11,380 nucleotides of DNA from CAZRNB01 sp964601355. Lineage in GTDB: Bacteria > Planctomycetota > Phycisphaerae > Sedimentisphaerales > Anaerobacaceae. The notes beneath the pieces were generated by a model. It saw only the letters and a program-made list of their open reading frames with translations. It did not search any database and had not been told where the DNA came from. Below are positions 5,384-11,380 of the stretch, one piece after another. The stretch covers positions 1 to 11,380 of the forward strand of contig CAZRNB010000100.1 of NCBI GenBank assembly GCA_964601355.1. Reading direction: 5' to 3'. A program made the translations under genes and the position numbers. Positions within the stretch are counted from its first letter, which is position 1, and every line of letters begins with the position of its first letter.

Positions 5384-7861
5384 CTATATAAGGAATAACT
5401 GCTTCTGTGCATGGACTTCTTTTGGCATCTTAGCAACCGCTTCCAGATCGCTCAACTGAAAGGTTTTCCCAGCCCCCTTGGCCACTCTATCCAAATCATC
5501 GTAGCGGATGAAGTTCCATTTGGCTTTCTTGATAGTCTCGGCAAGGATTGGCTCCTGGATCTTCCTGAATAGGAATTTCTCCCTCTCATTGGGGATTATG
5601 ATAAACCTCTTAGGATTAAGCTCTTCTGGAATGTTGGAGCCTCGGATTATGGCCTCCGAAATGCCTGTGGTGTTCTCAACCTCAAATTCATATCTTATTC
5701 TTCCATCTTCGAGCCACAAGACATCAATTTGTCTTATCCTGTCAAGACTCATGCTGTCCTGCGGGACGCGATGAAAGACGGGGATGCTGTCACACAACTC
5801 GGAGAGAGGCGTGTCCTTGACCTTGAATTTCTGTTCCTGCGAACCTATCCACACCTTGAACCCGGCCGCCTTCCCGAGCCGGGCGAGGTGGTAAATCATA
5901 AGGTTGTGAATGGTTTCTCTCTGATCCTTCTGTAGTTGCCGCTTAAGCATCCAACTGCCATCCGGAGTCTTGACTGCATATTCCTCTAATATGGAGGCCA
6001 CATCCTTGGTGTCGGGTGTCAGGGCATTGGGGAAAAGGATGAAAACCTCTTGCAGAACATTATCAAACGATGCCTTGACCTTCCTGTCCAAAACTTGCAG
6101 GACTACCTTTTCCACACGGTCAGTGAGGGACGGGGTGGAAAAATTGGTGAAGTCTCTGCCTTTCAGCCACCATGCCTTACCTTTCTTGCCTTTGGCATCC
6201 TTGATGTCGATTAGCTCAAATTCCTTGCCAACGTGGTCTTTGATGACATCTTCGATGTTCCTTGCCCCGACAGGGACATTCCGGCCGCCTTTCAAATCCA
6301 CCATGATACTGTTCAGGATGTGCTGGTAAATAGTCGGCTCTCCGCGCCACTCTATTATTGCTTTCGCGGCCCATACCACTTCGCGCTCGTATGTTTCTTT
6401 GTCAATGTCACGTTCTGACAGCGGCTTCTTCATCTCTGGCTTGATGAAGCGGATGTAGTAATCGCCGACCGCCGAGCCGTACGGCTGGAGCAAGCCCTTT
6501 GCTGATGCTCGCGCCGGCGGCTGATAGACTATCTTCTCGAGGTCAAATCCTGACAGAACAATCGCCCTGATGATTGAGTTCCACACCCCTATCTCCGTGC
6601 TGTGGAAGGTTACGGTAAGGTATCTTCCCGGCTTTAGCACCTGGTACATTTCCCTGAAGGCCGATTTGAGCATCTTGTGGTAATAATCGAAGTTCTTGCT
6701 CTGCTGGCTGTTTATGGTTATCTCGTCCGCATAGTTCAAATCCATACCTAACCAAGCAGCCCAGAGCGTGCTCAGCTCGAAGTATTGCACCGCGCCGCCA
6801 TAAGGCGGGTCGGTGAAAATGTAGTCCACGGAATTTGGCGGAATGTGTTTGGTAAGCTCCAGCGCATTGGTGGTCTCGACAAAAAGATTGGCGCCGTCGT
6901 TCAGTTCACGGAAATTCTTCGCCCTTTTGCAAACTCTTATCTGGTTGGCGGCGTCTTCCTTACCTTTCAGGACGCCTTGCTTTCCGAGGACCGCGCTCTC
7001 AAACAGCATCCAGACGTTTGACTCCATAAAAAGCGGAGGAATCCAATAGCGATGAACGGGCCAGAAAGAAGTAGCACTTAGTGCGCTCCAGTGTCCTTTT
7101 CCACCCTCTTTTGCGACAGGACACAATATGCTTGCGAGATGTACCATTGATGTAAAGACAAATTTAAAGGCATTCCGCTGTTTCTTGTTTTCTATTTTTT
7201 CTATTTGTTCAAAAAGAAAAGATAAAGCATATAGATTTCTCTTGGTGAATAAAGAATCTATTGTTTCATATTCTGGAAGATGTGTACCTTCCTTGAAAAG
7301 ATTCCCATCGTAAGCTAACCTATTCTTGGGATGCTTTTTGGGCTTCAATCCTTCAATTTCGTTTAAGAGTGCTAAATCTCTATGTTTTGGCTCTGTTGCA
7401 TATTTCTTGCATTCCGGGCATATACACCTCATTTCATTTGGAGATTTTGTACCTCTTTCCCAGATGGTTGCCAATATAATTGCCTTCTGATTGCATTTCG
7501 GGCATTCAGTCTCGTACAGTTCGTTGATCTTGTCTTTCAACTTGATTTCGATTTTCCTGAATGCTTCCTCAATTTCCTGCGAGCTTACCTGGCTCAAAGT
7601 GTTTCCGATAAGGAAAGCAGACATTGGATTCAGATCTATTGAGATTGCTTTTCGTCCTGCCTTTATCGCCTCCATCGCAGTGACGCCGGAGCCGCCGAAC
7701 GGATCGAGGACGATTTCGCCCTCTTTCGAGTAGTGCCGGATGTATTCTGAAACCACATTGTGGGGTTTTCTGGCCCAGTATTTGTGAATGAGATACATTG
7801 GAGTATGGGCCTGAGCGATTATGGCGTAGTCAATATGTTCAATGTGCGTTGTTTTCCTCAT
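5384..7861 (-). CDS. DNA methyltransferase with Zn-ribbon and nuclease-like C-terminus
   Basis: Adenine- or N4-cytosine-type DNA methyltransferase (825 aa). Residue numbers are from ATG 7861. IDYA...PMYLIHKYWARKPHN (about 11-35) opens the domain. DPFGGSG (53-59) is the SAM-binding motif. A Zn-ribbon has Cys120/Cys123 and Cys148/Cys151. TDPPYGG (350-356) is the catalytic DPPY motif. Motif I precedes IV. A middle region (about 560-640) looks like a winged helix. At about 650-800, QIDVLW and YEFEVENTTG (Asp713, Glu725/727/729) resemble a PD-(D/E)XK nuclease core with the Lys replaced. It may be a one-chain restriction-modification enzyme, or a methylase with a DNA-binding relic. ATG 7861 has GAGGAAAAAGGGGG upstream; ATG 7879 and TTG 7936 (850 aa) are alternatives. 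No separate restriction gene is nearby. Confidence 0.88.
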   Translation of the reverse strand: MRKTTHIEHIDYAIIAQAHTPMYLIHKYWARKPHNVVSEYIRHYSKEGEIVLDPFGGSGVTAMEAIKAGRKAISIDLNPMSAFLIGNTLSQVSSQEIEEAFRKIEIKLKDKINELYETECPKCNQKAIILATIWERGTKSPNEMRCICPECKKYATEPKHRDLALLNEIEGLKPKKHPKNRLAYDGNLFKEGTHLPEYETIDSLFTKRNLYALSFLFEQIEKIENKKQRNAFKFVFTSMVHLASILCPVAKEGGKGHWSALSATSFWPVHRYWIPPLFMESNVWMLFESAVLGKQGVLKGKEDAANQIRVCKRAKNFRELNDGANLFVETTNALELTKHIPPNSVDYIFTDPPYGGAVQYFELSTLWAAWLGMDLNYADEITINSQQSKNFDYYHKMLKSAFREMYQVLKPGRYLTVTFHSTEIGVWNSIIRAIVLSGFDLEKIVYQPPARASAKGLLQPYGSAVGDYYIRFIKPEMKKPLSERDIDKETYEREVVWAAKAIIEWRGEPTIYQHILNSIMVDLKGGRNVPVGARNIEDVIKDHVGKEFELIDIKDAKGKKGKAWWLKGRDFTNFSTPSLTDRVEKVVLQVLDRKVKASFDNVLQEVFILFPNALTPDTKDVASILEEYAVKTPDGSWMLKRQLQKDQRETIHNLMIYHLARLGKAAGFKVWIGSQEQKFKVKDTPLSELCDSIPVFHRVPQDSMSLDRIRQIDVLWLEDGRIRYEFEVENTTGISEAIIRGSNIPEELNPKRFIIIPNEREKFLFRKIQEPILAETIKKAKWNFIRYDDLDRVAKGAGKTFQLSDLEAVAKMPKEVHAQKQLFLI

Positions 7862-8015
7862 TGCCCCCTTTTTCCTCATATCTGCCCAACTATCTATTAT
7901 GTTGCTTCGTGTTAAGACCCTTGGGTCTATCCGCAATCAAGGTAGCCCTTTCCCATTGAGCCGTCAATTTAATTTTCCCCAAATATCACAAATCAAAAAG
8001 CAAAATGTAAAACTC

Positions 8016-8108
8016 ATTGCGAGGACTGAAAAGCCGTGGCAATCCGACGCAGTCGTTGCGAGGGACTTTGTCCCGAAGCAATCTCAATTGGATCGCCACG
8101 GTTGCTCT
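8016..8108. repeat. dispersed ATTGCGAGG...CAATCTC palindromic element
   Basis: The element starts ATTGCGAGG and carries GAAGCAATCTC near its end, a form widespread in environmental genomes. CCGTGGCAATCC (8034-8045) pairs with GGATCGCCACGG (8090-8101) at 11 of 12 positions, and GGGAC/GTCCC (8062-8074) forms an inner hairpin. It lies upstream of the methyltransferase. Confidence 0.7.
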
Positions 8109-8341
8109 TTGAAACCTCGCTCACCTTAGGTGCTACGCAGAGGCGAGAGATGTTCATCCTTCATAGTGCCTACTTCCCTAAGGGACTGCGAAGGCTGGAA
8201 GTTCTACTACGGAGAACGGAGAGGTGCCGCGGGCTACGCCCGTGTGGCTCCACTGCTGGGTTCGCTTAATTGTTATGATAGCTAAAAATCAAGCACACTT
8301 CGATAAACTTATGCCAGGCACTTCGAGTAAATGACAATGGC
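8109..8341. other. intergenic, no gene recognised
   Basis: No supported gene. A hairpin CGGGC/GCCCG with loop TAC lies near 8230-8243 and CTCGC/GCGAG flank 8117-8147. A 77-codon plus-strand frame starts in the preceding palindrome and has no recognisable motif or ribosome site. Confidence 0.4.
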
Positions 8342-8368
8342 GAACCTGCCGTGAAACGGCAGGCTAAA
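8342..8368 (+). repeat. REP-like hairpin, copy A
   Basis: GAAC, then stem CCTGCCGT (8345-8352), loop GAA, stem ACGGCAGG (8356-8363), then CTAAA. The stem is perfect over 8 bp. Flanks GAAC/AAAC and GGCTAAA are shared with the copies at 8439-8468, 8470-8500 and 11276-11304. Confidence 0.8.
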
Positions 8369-8383
8369 CAATACATATTATGG

Positions 8384-8427
8384 ATTCCTGCTGGAGTTTA
8401 TCCCGCACTGCTATGCGGAACAGGAAT
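8384..8427. repeat. palindromic element ATTCCTG...CAGGAAT
   Basis: ATTCCTG (8384-8390) and CAGGAAT (8421-8427) are perfect inverted repeats enclosing CCGCA/TGCGG (8403-8418). It sits between REP-like copies A and B and is a different repeat family. Confidence 0.65.
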
Positions 8428-8438
8428 GACAGGGTCAT

Positions 8439-8500
8439 AAACCGGCGGTGAAACCGCCGGCTAAATATAATATTTAGCCCTGCGTTGTACGCGGGGTTAC
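8439..8500. repeat. paired inverted REP-like hairpins, copies B and C
   Basis: Copy B (plus) is AAC, stem CCGGCGGT (8442-8449), loop GAA, stem ACCGCCGG (8453-8460), CTAAATAT. Copy C (minus) follows in inverted orientation: GTAAC, CCCGCGT, loop ACA, ACGCAGGG, CTAAATA. The junction GCTAAATAT-A-ATATTTAGC is itself a perfect palindrome. The head-to-head pair resembles a BIME. It lies immediately downstream of the lysA stop codon and could protect or terminate its mRNA. Confidence 0.75.
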
Positions 8501-8514
8501 CTCTTGAAAAAAAA

Positions 8515-9807
8515 TCATTTCTCCAGTGCTATCAAATCTTCGTAGCTTTCACGTTTTCGGATGACGGAGAATTTGCTGCCATCGACAAGCACCTCGGCGG
8601 CTCGGCCGTGAGCGTTATAGTTGCTGCTCATACAAAAGCCATAAGCGCCGGCGGTAAAAATAGAGATTAAATCGCCGCGTTTGACCGGCGGCAACGCCCT
8701 ATCCTGCGCAAAGAAATCTGCACTTTCACAAATCGGTCCAACGACATCAACAACCTCGGTGCTATCCAATTTCAAATCTTTATCTCGCTGGGCAGGTGTA
8801 AGTTTCTCGCTTACATTTGCAGGCCAAATGAAATGAAATGCACCATAAAGCGGCGGACGAATCAAATCATTCATCCCTGCGTCAACTATAACAAATTTTT
8901 TCTCGCCGCCCTTTTTAAGATACAAAACCCGCGTTAATAAAATCGCAGCGTTGGCTGCAATGCTTGCACCCGGCTCAAGAATAAGTTTTAGATTCTTACC
9001 TTTTAATAACGGCACAATAGCAGCGGCGTAATCGGCAGCCGTCGGCGCAGTGCCGGTCACGTAATCGGCGCCGTATCCGCCGCCGATGTTCAAAGCTTCG
9101 ATGGTAAAGCCATCGGCCCGCAATCTTTCAATTAGAACCAATACTTTTTCTATCGCTTCAACATAAGGCTCAACGGTATGTCCGGCTGAGCCTAAATGAA
9201 TATGAATTGCACAAAGTTTCACTGCATCGTTGTTGCCGAAATCGGCAAAGACTTTTTGTGCCCGCTCGATGTCAATGCCGAATTTAGATTCTTTTTTGCC
9301 GGTCGTTGTGTATCTGTGCGTTTTAGGGTCAACATCCGGATTGACGCGCAAAGCAGCGCGAGGATTTGCGATTTGCGATTTGCGATTTGCGATTTTTGCC
9401 AGGCGGATAAGGTTTTCCAGCTCAGCTTCCGACTCGATATTGAAATAGGCGATGCCGGCTTTTAGAGCCTGGATGATTTCGCTGTCGGTTTTGCCTACTC
9501 CTGCGTAAACGGTTTTTGATGAGTCGCCGCCGGCCTGCAGCACGCGATACAATTCTCCGCCGCTTACTATATCGAAGCCGCTGCCCATCTGAGACATGAA
9601 TTTGAGGATGTTTATATTGCCGCAGGCTTTGACCGAATAGCAAACCAACGTATTGAGCTTGCCGTAGGCCTGCTGAACCTTTTGCAGATGCTCTTTGAAG
9701 GTGGCTTTGCTGTAGATATAGACGGGCGTACCCACTTCATCGGCAATTTTTTCAACCGGCACATCTTCGGCAAACAGTCTGCCATTTTTGTATTGGAAAT
9801 AATCCAT
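8515..9807 (-). CDS. lysA: diaminopimelate decarboxylase
   Basis: Cytoplasmic PLP enzyme converting meso-diaminopimelate to L-lysine and CO2, the last step of lysine synthesis. At 430 aa its length is normal. Fold-type III motifs are clear: CYSVKACGN with the PLP lysine at 60; HIHLGSAG (202-209); GGGYGADY (242-249); EPG at 278-280; LIRPPLYGAFH (315-325); CES (360-362), the cysteine contributed across the dimer; and AGAYGFCMSSNYN (386-398). Two oddities: residue 281 is Ala where the family has Arg (EPGR), and residues about 139-149 are encoded by a heptamer repeat before ALRVNPDVD. The start has AAAGG about nine bases upstream. It is a single gene, with a terminator for the next minus-strand unit upstream. 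Confidence 0.95.
   Translation of the reverse strand: MDYFQYKNGRLFAEDVPVEKIADEVGTPVYIYSKATFKEHLQKVQQAYGKLNTLVCYSVKACGNINILKFMSQMGSGFDIVSGGELYRVLQAGGDSSKTVYAGVGKTDSEIIQALKAGIAYFNIESEAELENLIRLAKIANRKSQIANPRAALRVNPDVDPKTHRYTTTGKKESKFGIDIERAQKVFADFGNNDAVKLCAIHIHLGSAGHTVEPYVEAIEKVLVLIERLRADGFTIEALNIGGGYGADYVTGTAPTAADYAAAIVPLLKGKNLKLILEPGASIAANAAILLTRVLYLKKGGEKKFVIVDAGMNDLIRPPLYGAFHFIWPANVSEKLTPAQRDKDLKLDSTEVVDVVGPICESADFFAQDRALPPVKRGDLISIFTAGAYGFCMSSNYNAHGRAAEVLVDGSKFSVIRKRESYEDLIALEK
9363..9397. repeat. 7-bp tandem repeat inside lysA
   Basis: Four perfect GATTTGC units (9363-9390) are followed by a fifth unit mutated to GATTTTT. Read on the minus strand in the lysA frame they encode IANRKSQIAN. 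The surrounding family alignment, as I recall it, has about 6-7 fewer residues here, equal to three heptamers. Confidence 0.85.
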
Positions 9808-9825
9808 AATTATATGCCTTTAAAA

Positions 9826-9871
9826 CTTGTGCTCTTGTGCCTTGTGCACTTTTGCTCTGTTGCACTTATGC
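9826..9871. repeat. 7-8 bp periodic tract upstream of lysA
   Basis: Six units of 7 or 8 bases each end in GC: CTTGTGC, TCTTGTGC, CTTGTGC, ACTTTTGC, TCTGTTGC and ACTTATGC. It starts 18 bases before the lysA start codon on the lysA leader side and is of the same kind as the tract at 2598-2629. Confidence 0.7.
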
Positions 9872-9958
9872 GCTATAGTATAGGAATTCGGTGGCGAATT
9901 AGAAAGTCAAATTGCTGCCGGCGTATTTAATAATCAGCACATTCGAGATTTTGGACAT

Positions 9959-9995
9959 AAAAAATGGAAGATTCTTTTAGCGGAATCTTCCATTT
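9959..9995 (-). terminator. strong rho-independent terminator
   Basis: On the minus strand AAATGGAAGATTC (9995-9983) pairs perfectly over 13 bp with GAATCTTCCATTT (9974-9962), with loop CGCTAAAA. It runs into T residues (to 9959). The only minus-strand gene candidate upstream is the microprotein at 10184-10116. Confidence 0.85.
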
Positions 9996-10115
9996 CCCAT
10001 ATCGCCTGCTCTAACGTCGAGATTTCAGTCAAATATATAACTTCTAACGAGCTCATCTACCGATATGCTAAAATCTCTTTCAGATTACGGGCAAGCTCTT
10101 GACTAAATTTTCTCT

Positions 10116-10184
10116 TTACTTCCTCTTCTTTGCTGCTTTTTTCTTTGTTGTTTTCTTCTTGGTTACTTTTTTCTTCGCCATCAT
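10116..10184 (-). CDS. 22-residue lysine-rich microprotein
   Basis: A short frame begins MMAKKKVTKKK and ends AAKKRK; 12 of 22 residues are Lys and one is Arg. It has a good ribosome site, AAAGGGAAC, directly before the tandem ATG codons, a TTGACA promoter-like sequence upstream (10263-10233), and a perfect-stem terminator downstream. Such K-rich repeats resemble the tails of histone H1-like proteins, so nucleic-acid binding is a guess. The purine-rich DNA also leaves another frame open without ATG (ending KRKFSQELARNLKEILAYR, stop near 10053), so a frameshifted longer protein cannot be excluded. Confidence 0.5.
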   Translation of the reverse strand: MMAKKKVTKKKTTKKKAAKKRK

Positions 10185-10232
10185 TGTTCCCTTTCAGTTG
10201 ATTTTATCTTTTGTGTTTAACTCAACTTGACA

Positions 10233-10263
10233 ATACTAAATTCACTATTAAAAAATTTGTCAA
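10233..10263 (-). promoter_or_regulatory. sigma70-type promoter candidate for the microprotein
   Basis: TTGACA (10263-10258) matches the -35 consensus; TAGTAT (10238-10233) matches four of six -10 positions at a spacing of 19, longer than ideal. It is about 50 bases upstream of the ATG. The same stretch has TTGACA on the plus strand (10227-10232), making TTGACA...TGTCAA an inverted repeat. Confidence 0.4.
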
Positions 10264-10578
10264 TCAAATTATTAAAAAAGTTAATTATAATTGTTATATT
10301 TTTTATCGTCTAAAGATTCTAAAATACTTAATAAATTTTTTTAATGTTGGTATTTTACGCAGCCGGCTAAGCTGATTATCATTCTCTTCTATGATAAGAT
10401 TTAGAACAGCGGGAATATTTAATGAGCTGCAAGAAGGTCACGACCTTCTAATAACAATAGTATATTTAACCTATTGGCGGATTCGCCGCTTTAGATTGTC
10501 GCAGATATGTGAGGACAAGTGTCACTATGTATGTGCTGATTTCTTAAAACAGCGCAAAACTTGGTTTTGAGTTATTTT
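10264..10578. other. AT-rich intergenic region upstream of nadD
   Basis: No gene seen. The left half is extremely AT-rich. A perfect hairpin AGAAGGTC/GACCTTCT lies at 10432-10449, and GGCG/CGCC at about 10477-10488. AGCCGGCTAAGCTG near 10361-10376 may be a fragment of the REP-like family. No clear nadD promoter could be assigned. Confidence 0.4.
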
Positions 10579-11211
10579 ATGGCAAAAAGAAAAATAGTTT
10601 TATTTGGCGGTACGTTCGACCCGATTCATCTCGGCCACACCGGCGTAATTACCGAGGCAGCAAAACTTGCAGGGGCAGAAAAGGTTATTTTCATTCCGGC
10701 AAAGCGCTCCCCGCTGAAAGGCTTTATACCTTCAGCAAGCGATAATGACCGACTTGCCATGATAGCTCTGGCAATCGCCGGCCATAACAATCTTGAGTTA
10801 AGTGATTATGAGCTGAAAAAAACTGAGCCAAGCTATACTTTTGAAACAGTGAGGCATTTTAAGGCTGAGCTCGGCAGCGAAGCCGAAATCTATTGGCTGA
10901 TAGGTGCCGACAGCATCGATGATTTGCCGCACTGGTACAAAATCAAAGAGCTGATTGACGAATGTAGTTTGTCAACAATGTATCGAGCCGGCTTTGAGCC
11001 GCCGGACTTTTCCAAATTTACGAAACTCTGGGGCCGCCGGCGTATCGAAAAGCTTCAGCGAAACGTCATCAAAACATCCCTGATTGATATAAGCAGCACA
11101 GAGGTACGAAATAGATTAGCTTCCGGCGGCGATGTAAGCAATATGCTGCACCCAGCCGTTGCAGAGTATATCCACAAGCACGACCTGTACCAGACAAAAA
11201 CCCGATTGTAA
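10579..11211 (+). CDS. nadD: nicotinate-nucleotide adenylyltransferase
   Basis: Cytoplasmic enzyme joining nicotinate mononucleotide and ATP to deamido-NAD in NAD synthesis. The 210-aa protein shows the nucleotidyltransferase signature FGGTFDPIHLGH at residues 9-20; FIPAKRSPLKG at 38-48 as the substrate loop; YWLIGADSIDDLPHW at 105-119, the nicotinate-side signature; and ISSTEVR at 171-177, the second ATP motif. Length is typical (about 190-220). ATG at 10579 begins MAKRKIVLFGG, the usual N-terminus; an in-frame TTG at 10561 would add six residues. No strong ribosome site is visible (GAG eight bases upstream). It stands alone here. Confidence 0.95.
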   Translation: MAKRKIVLFGGTFDPIHLGHTGVITEAAKLAGAEKVIFIPAKRSPLKGFIPSASDNDRLAMIALAIAGHNNLELSDYELKKTEPSYTFETVRHFKAELGSEAEIYWLIGADSIDDLPHWYKIKELIDECSLSTMYRAGFEPPDFSKFTKLWGRRRIEKLQRNVIKTSLIDISSTEVRNRLASGGDVSNMLHPAVAEYIHKHDLYQTKTRL

Positions 11212-11218
11212 CGAATTT

Positions 11219-11246
11219 GGTGGGGCAAGCACCACCCTATAATTTT
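11219..11246 (+). terminator. weak terminator candidate after nadD
   Basis: GGTGG (11219-11223) and CCACC (11232-11236) form a short hairpin, with a five-T run ten bases later (11243-11247). The gap between stem and T run makes termination uncertain. Confidence 0.3.
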
Positions 11247-11249
11247 TGT

Positions 11250-11277
11250 GTTCATTGTTCGTAGTTCGTGGTTTGTT
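11250..11277. repeat. 7-bp tandem repeat after nadD
   Basis: Four heptamers, GTTCATT, GTTCGTA, GTTCGTG and GTTTGTT, abut the REP-like hairpin that follows. Confidence 0.75.
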
Positions 11278-11304
11278 TAGCCGGCACACCCGTGGTGCCG
11301 GTTC
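11276..11304 (-). repeat. REP-like hairpin, copy D
   Basis: On the minus strand: GAAC, stem CCGGCAC, loop CACGGGT, stem GTGCCGG, then CTAAA. Flanks match copies A-C at 8342-8500; the stem sequence differs but stays fully paired. Confidence 0.65.
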
Positions 11305-11380
11305 ATAAAACAAAGAAAAAGTGTGGGGGGTGCATGTCACATTTATAGGTAAAGACAGGTTATTCTATTGCCTATTATCA

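Noticed and set aside
7862..7936. Longer methyltransferase N-terminus from TTG 7936
   Set aside because: Only a TTG start with no clear ribosome site; ATG 7861 has purine-rich sequence upstream and begins next to the conserved IDYA region.
8036..8269. 77-codon plus-strand frame upstream of lysA region
   Set aside because: It begins within a dispersed palindrome, and no domain or ribosome site supports it.

Overview
The window reads as bacterial chromosome, AT-leaning, with rich intergenic repeat content. The dispersed palindromes, the 7-bp-periodic tracts that run into coding sequence, and a tRNA-Ile/tRNA-Ala pair without an adjacent 16S gene resemble uncultured Planctomycetota (Phycisphaerae-like) genomes. 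That placement is inference; no marker gene here settles it.

Layout. At 1-174, on the minus strand, lie a complete tRNA-Ile(GAT) and a tRNA-Ala(TGC) cut by the window edge. At 293-489, also minus, a promoter-like pair and a strong terminator bracket about 160 nt with no gene; the terminator loop is fully complementary to an upstream segment, suggesting a small RNA or an attenuator ahead of the tRNAs. At 1056-2315, plus strand, is an exported protein with seven ~53-residue repeats, probably a seven-bladed beta-propeller. From about 2745 to 7861 every gene is on the minus strand: a DNA methyltransferase with a nuclease-like C-terminus, a flavin reductase plus a VOC-fold protein, a BrnT/BrnA toxin-antitoxin pair, and a Mug/TDG-type DNA glycosylase. 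Each of these four units is followed by a related palindromic sequence sharing a YGGTGA core, so the block looks like a degenerate array of gene cassettes. No integrase is present in the window.

From 8016 to 8500 is a gene-free island of palindromic elements, including a REP-like hairpin family whose copies differ by compensating base changes. Then come lysA (minus; last step of lysine synthesis), a 22-codon lysine-rich microprotein with its own promoter-like sequence and terminator (minus), and nadD (plus; NAD synthesis). A further REP-like hairpin and another heptamer tract follow nadD.

lysA, nadD and the tRNAs are housekeeping genes; 2745-7861 is accessory and concerned mainly with DNA modification, repair and toxin-antitoxin functions. 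Two repeat types found between genes also occur inside genes: one encodes part of the signal peptide of the exported protein, the other encodes an insertion in LysA.
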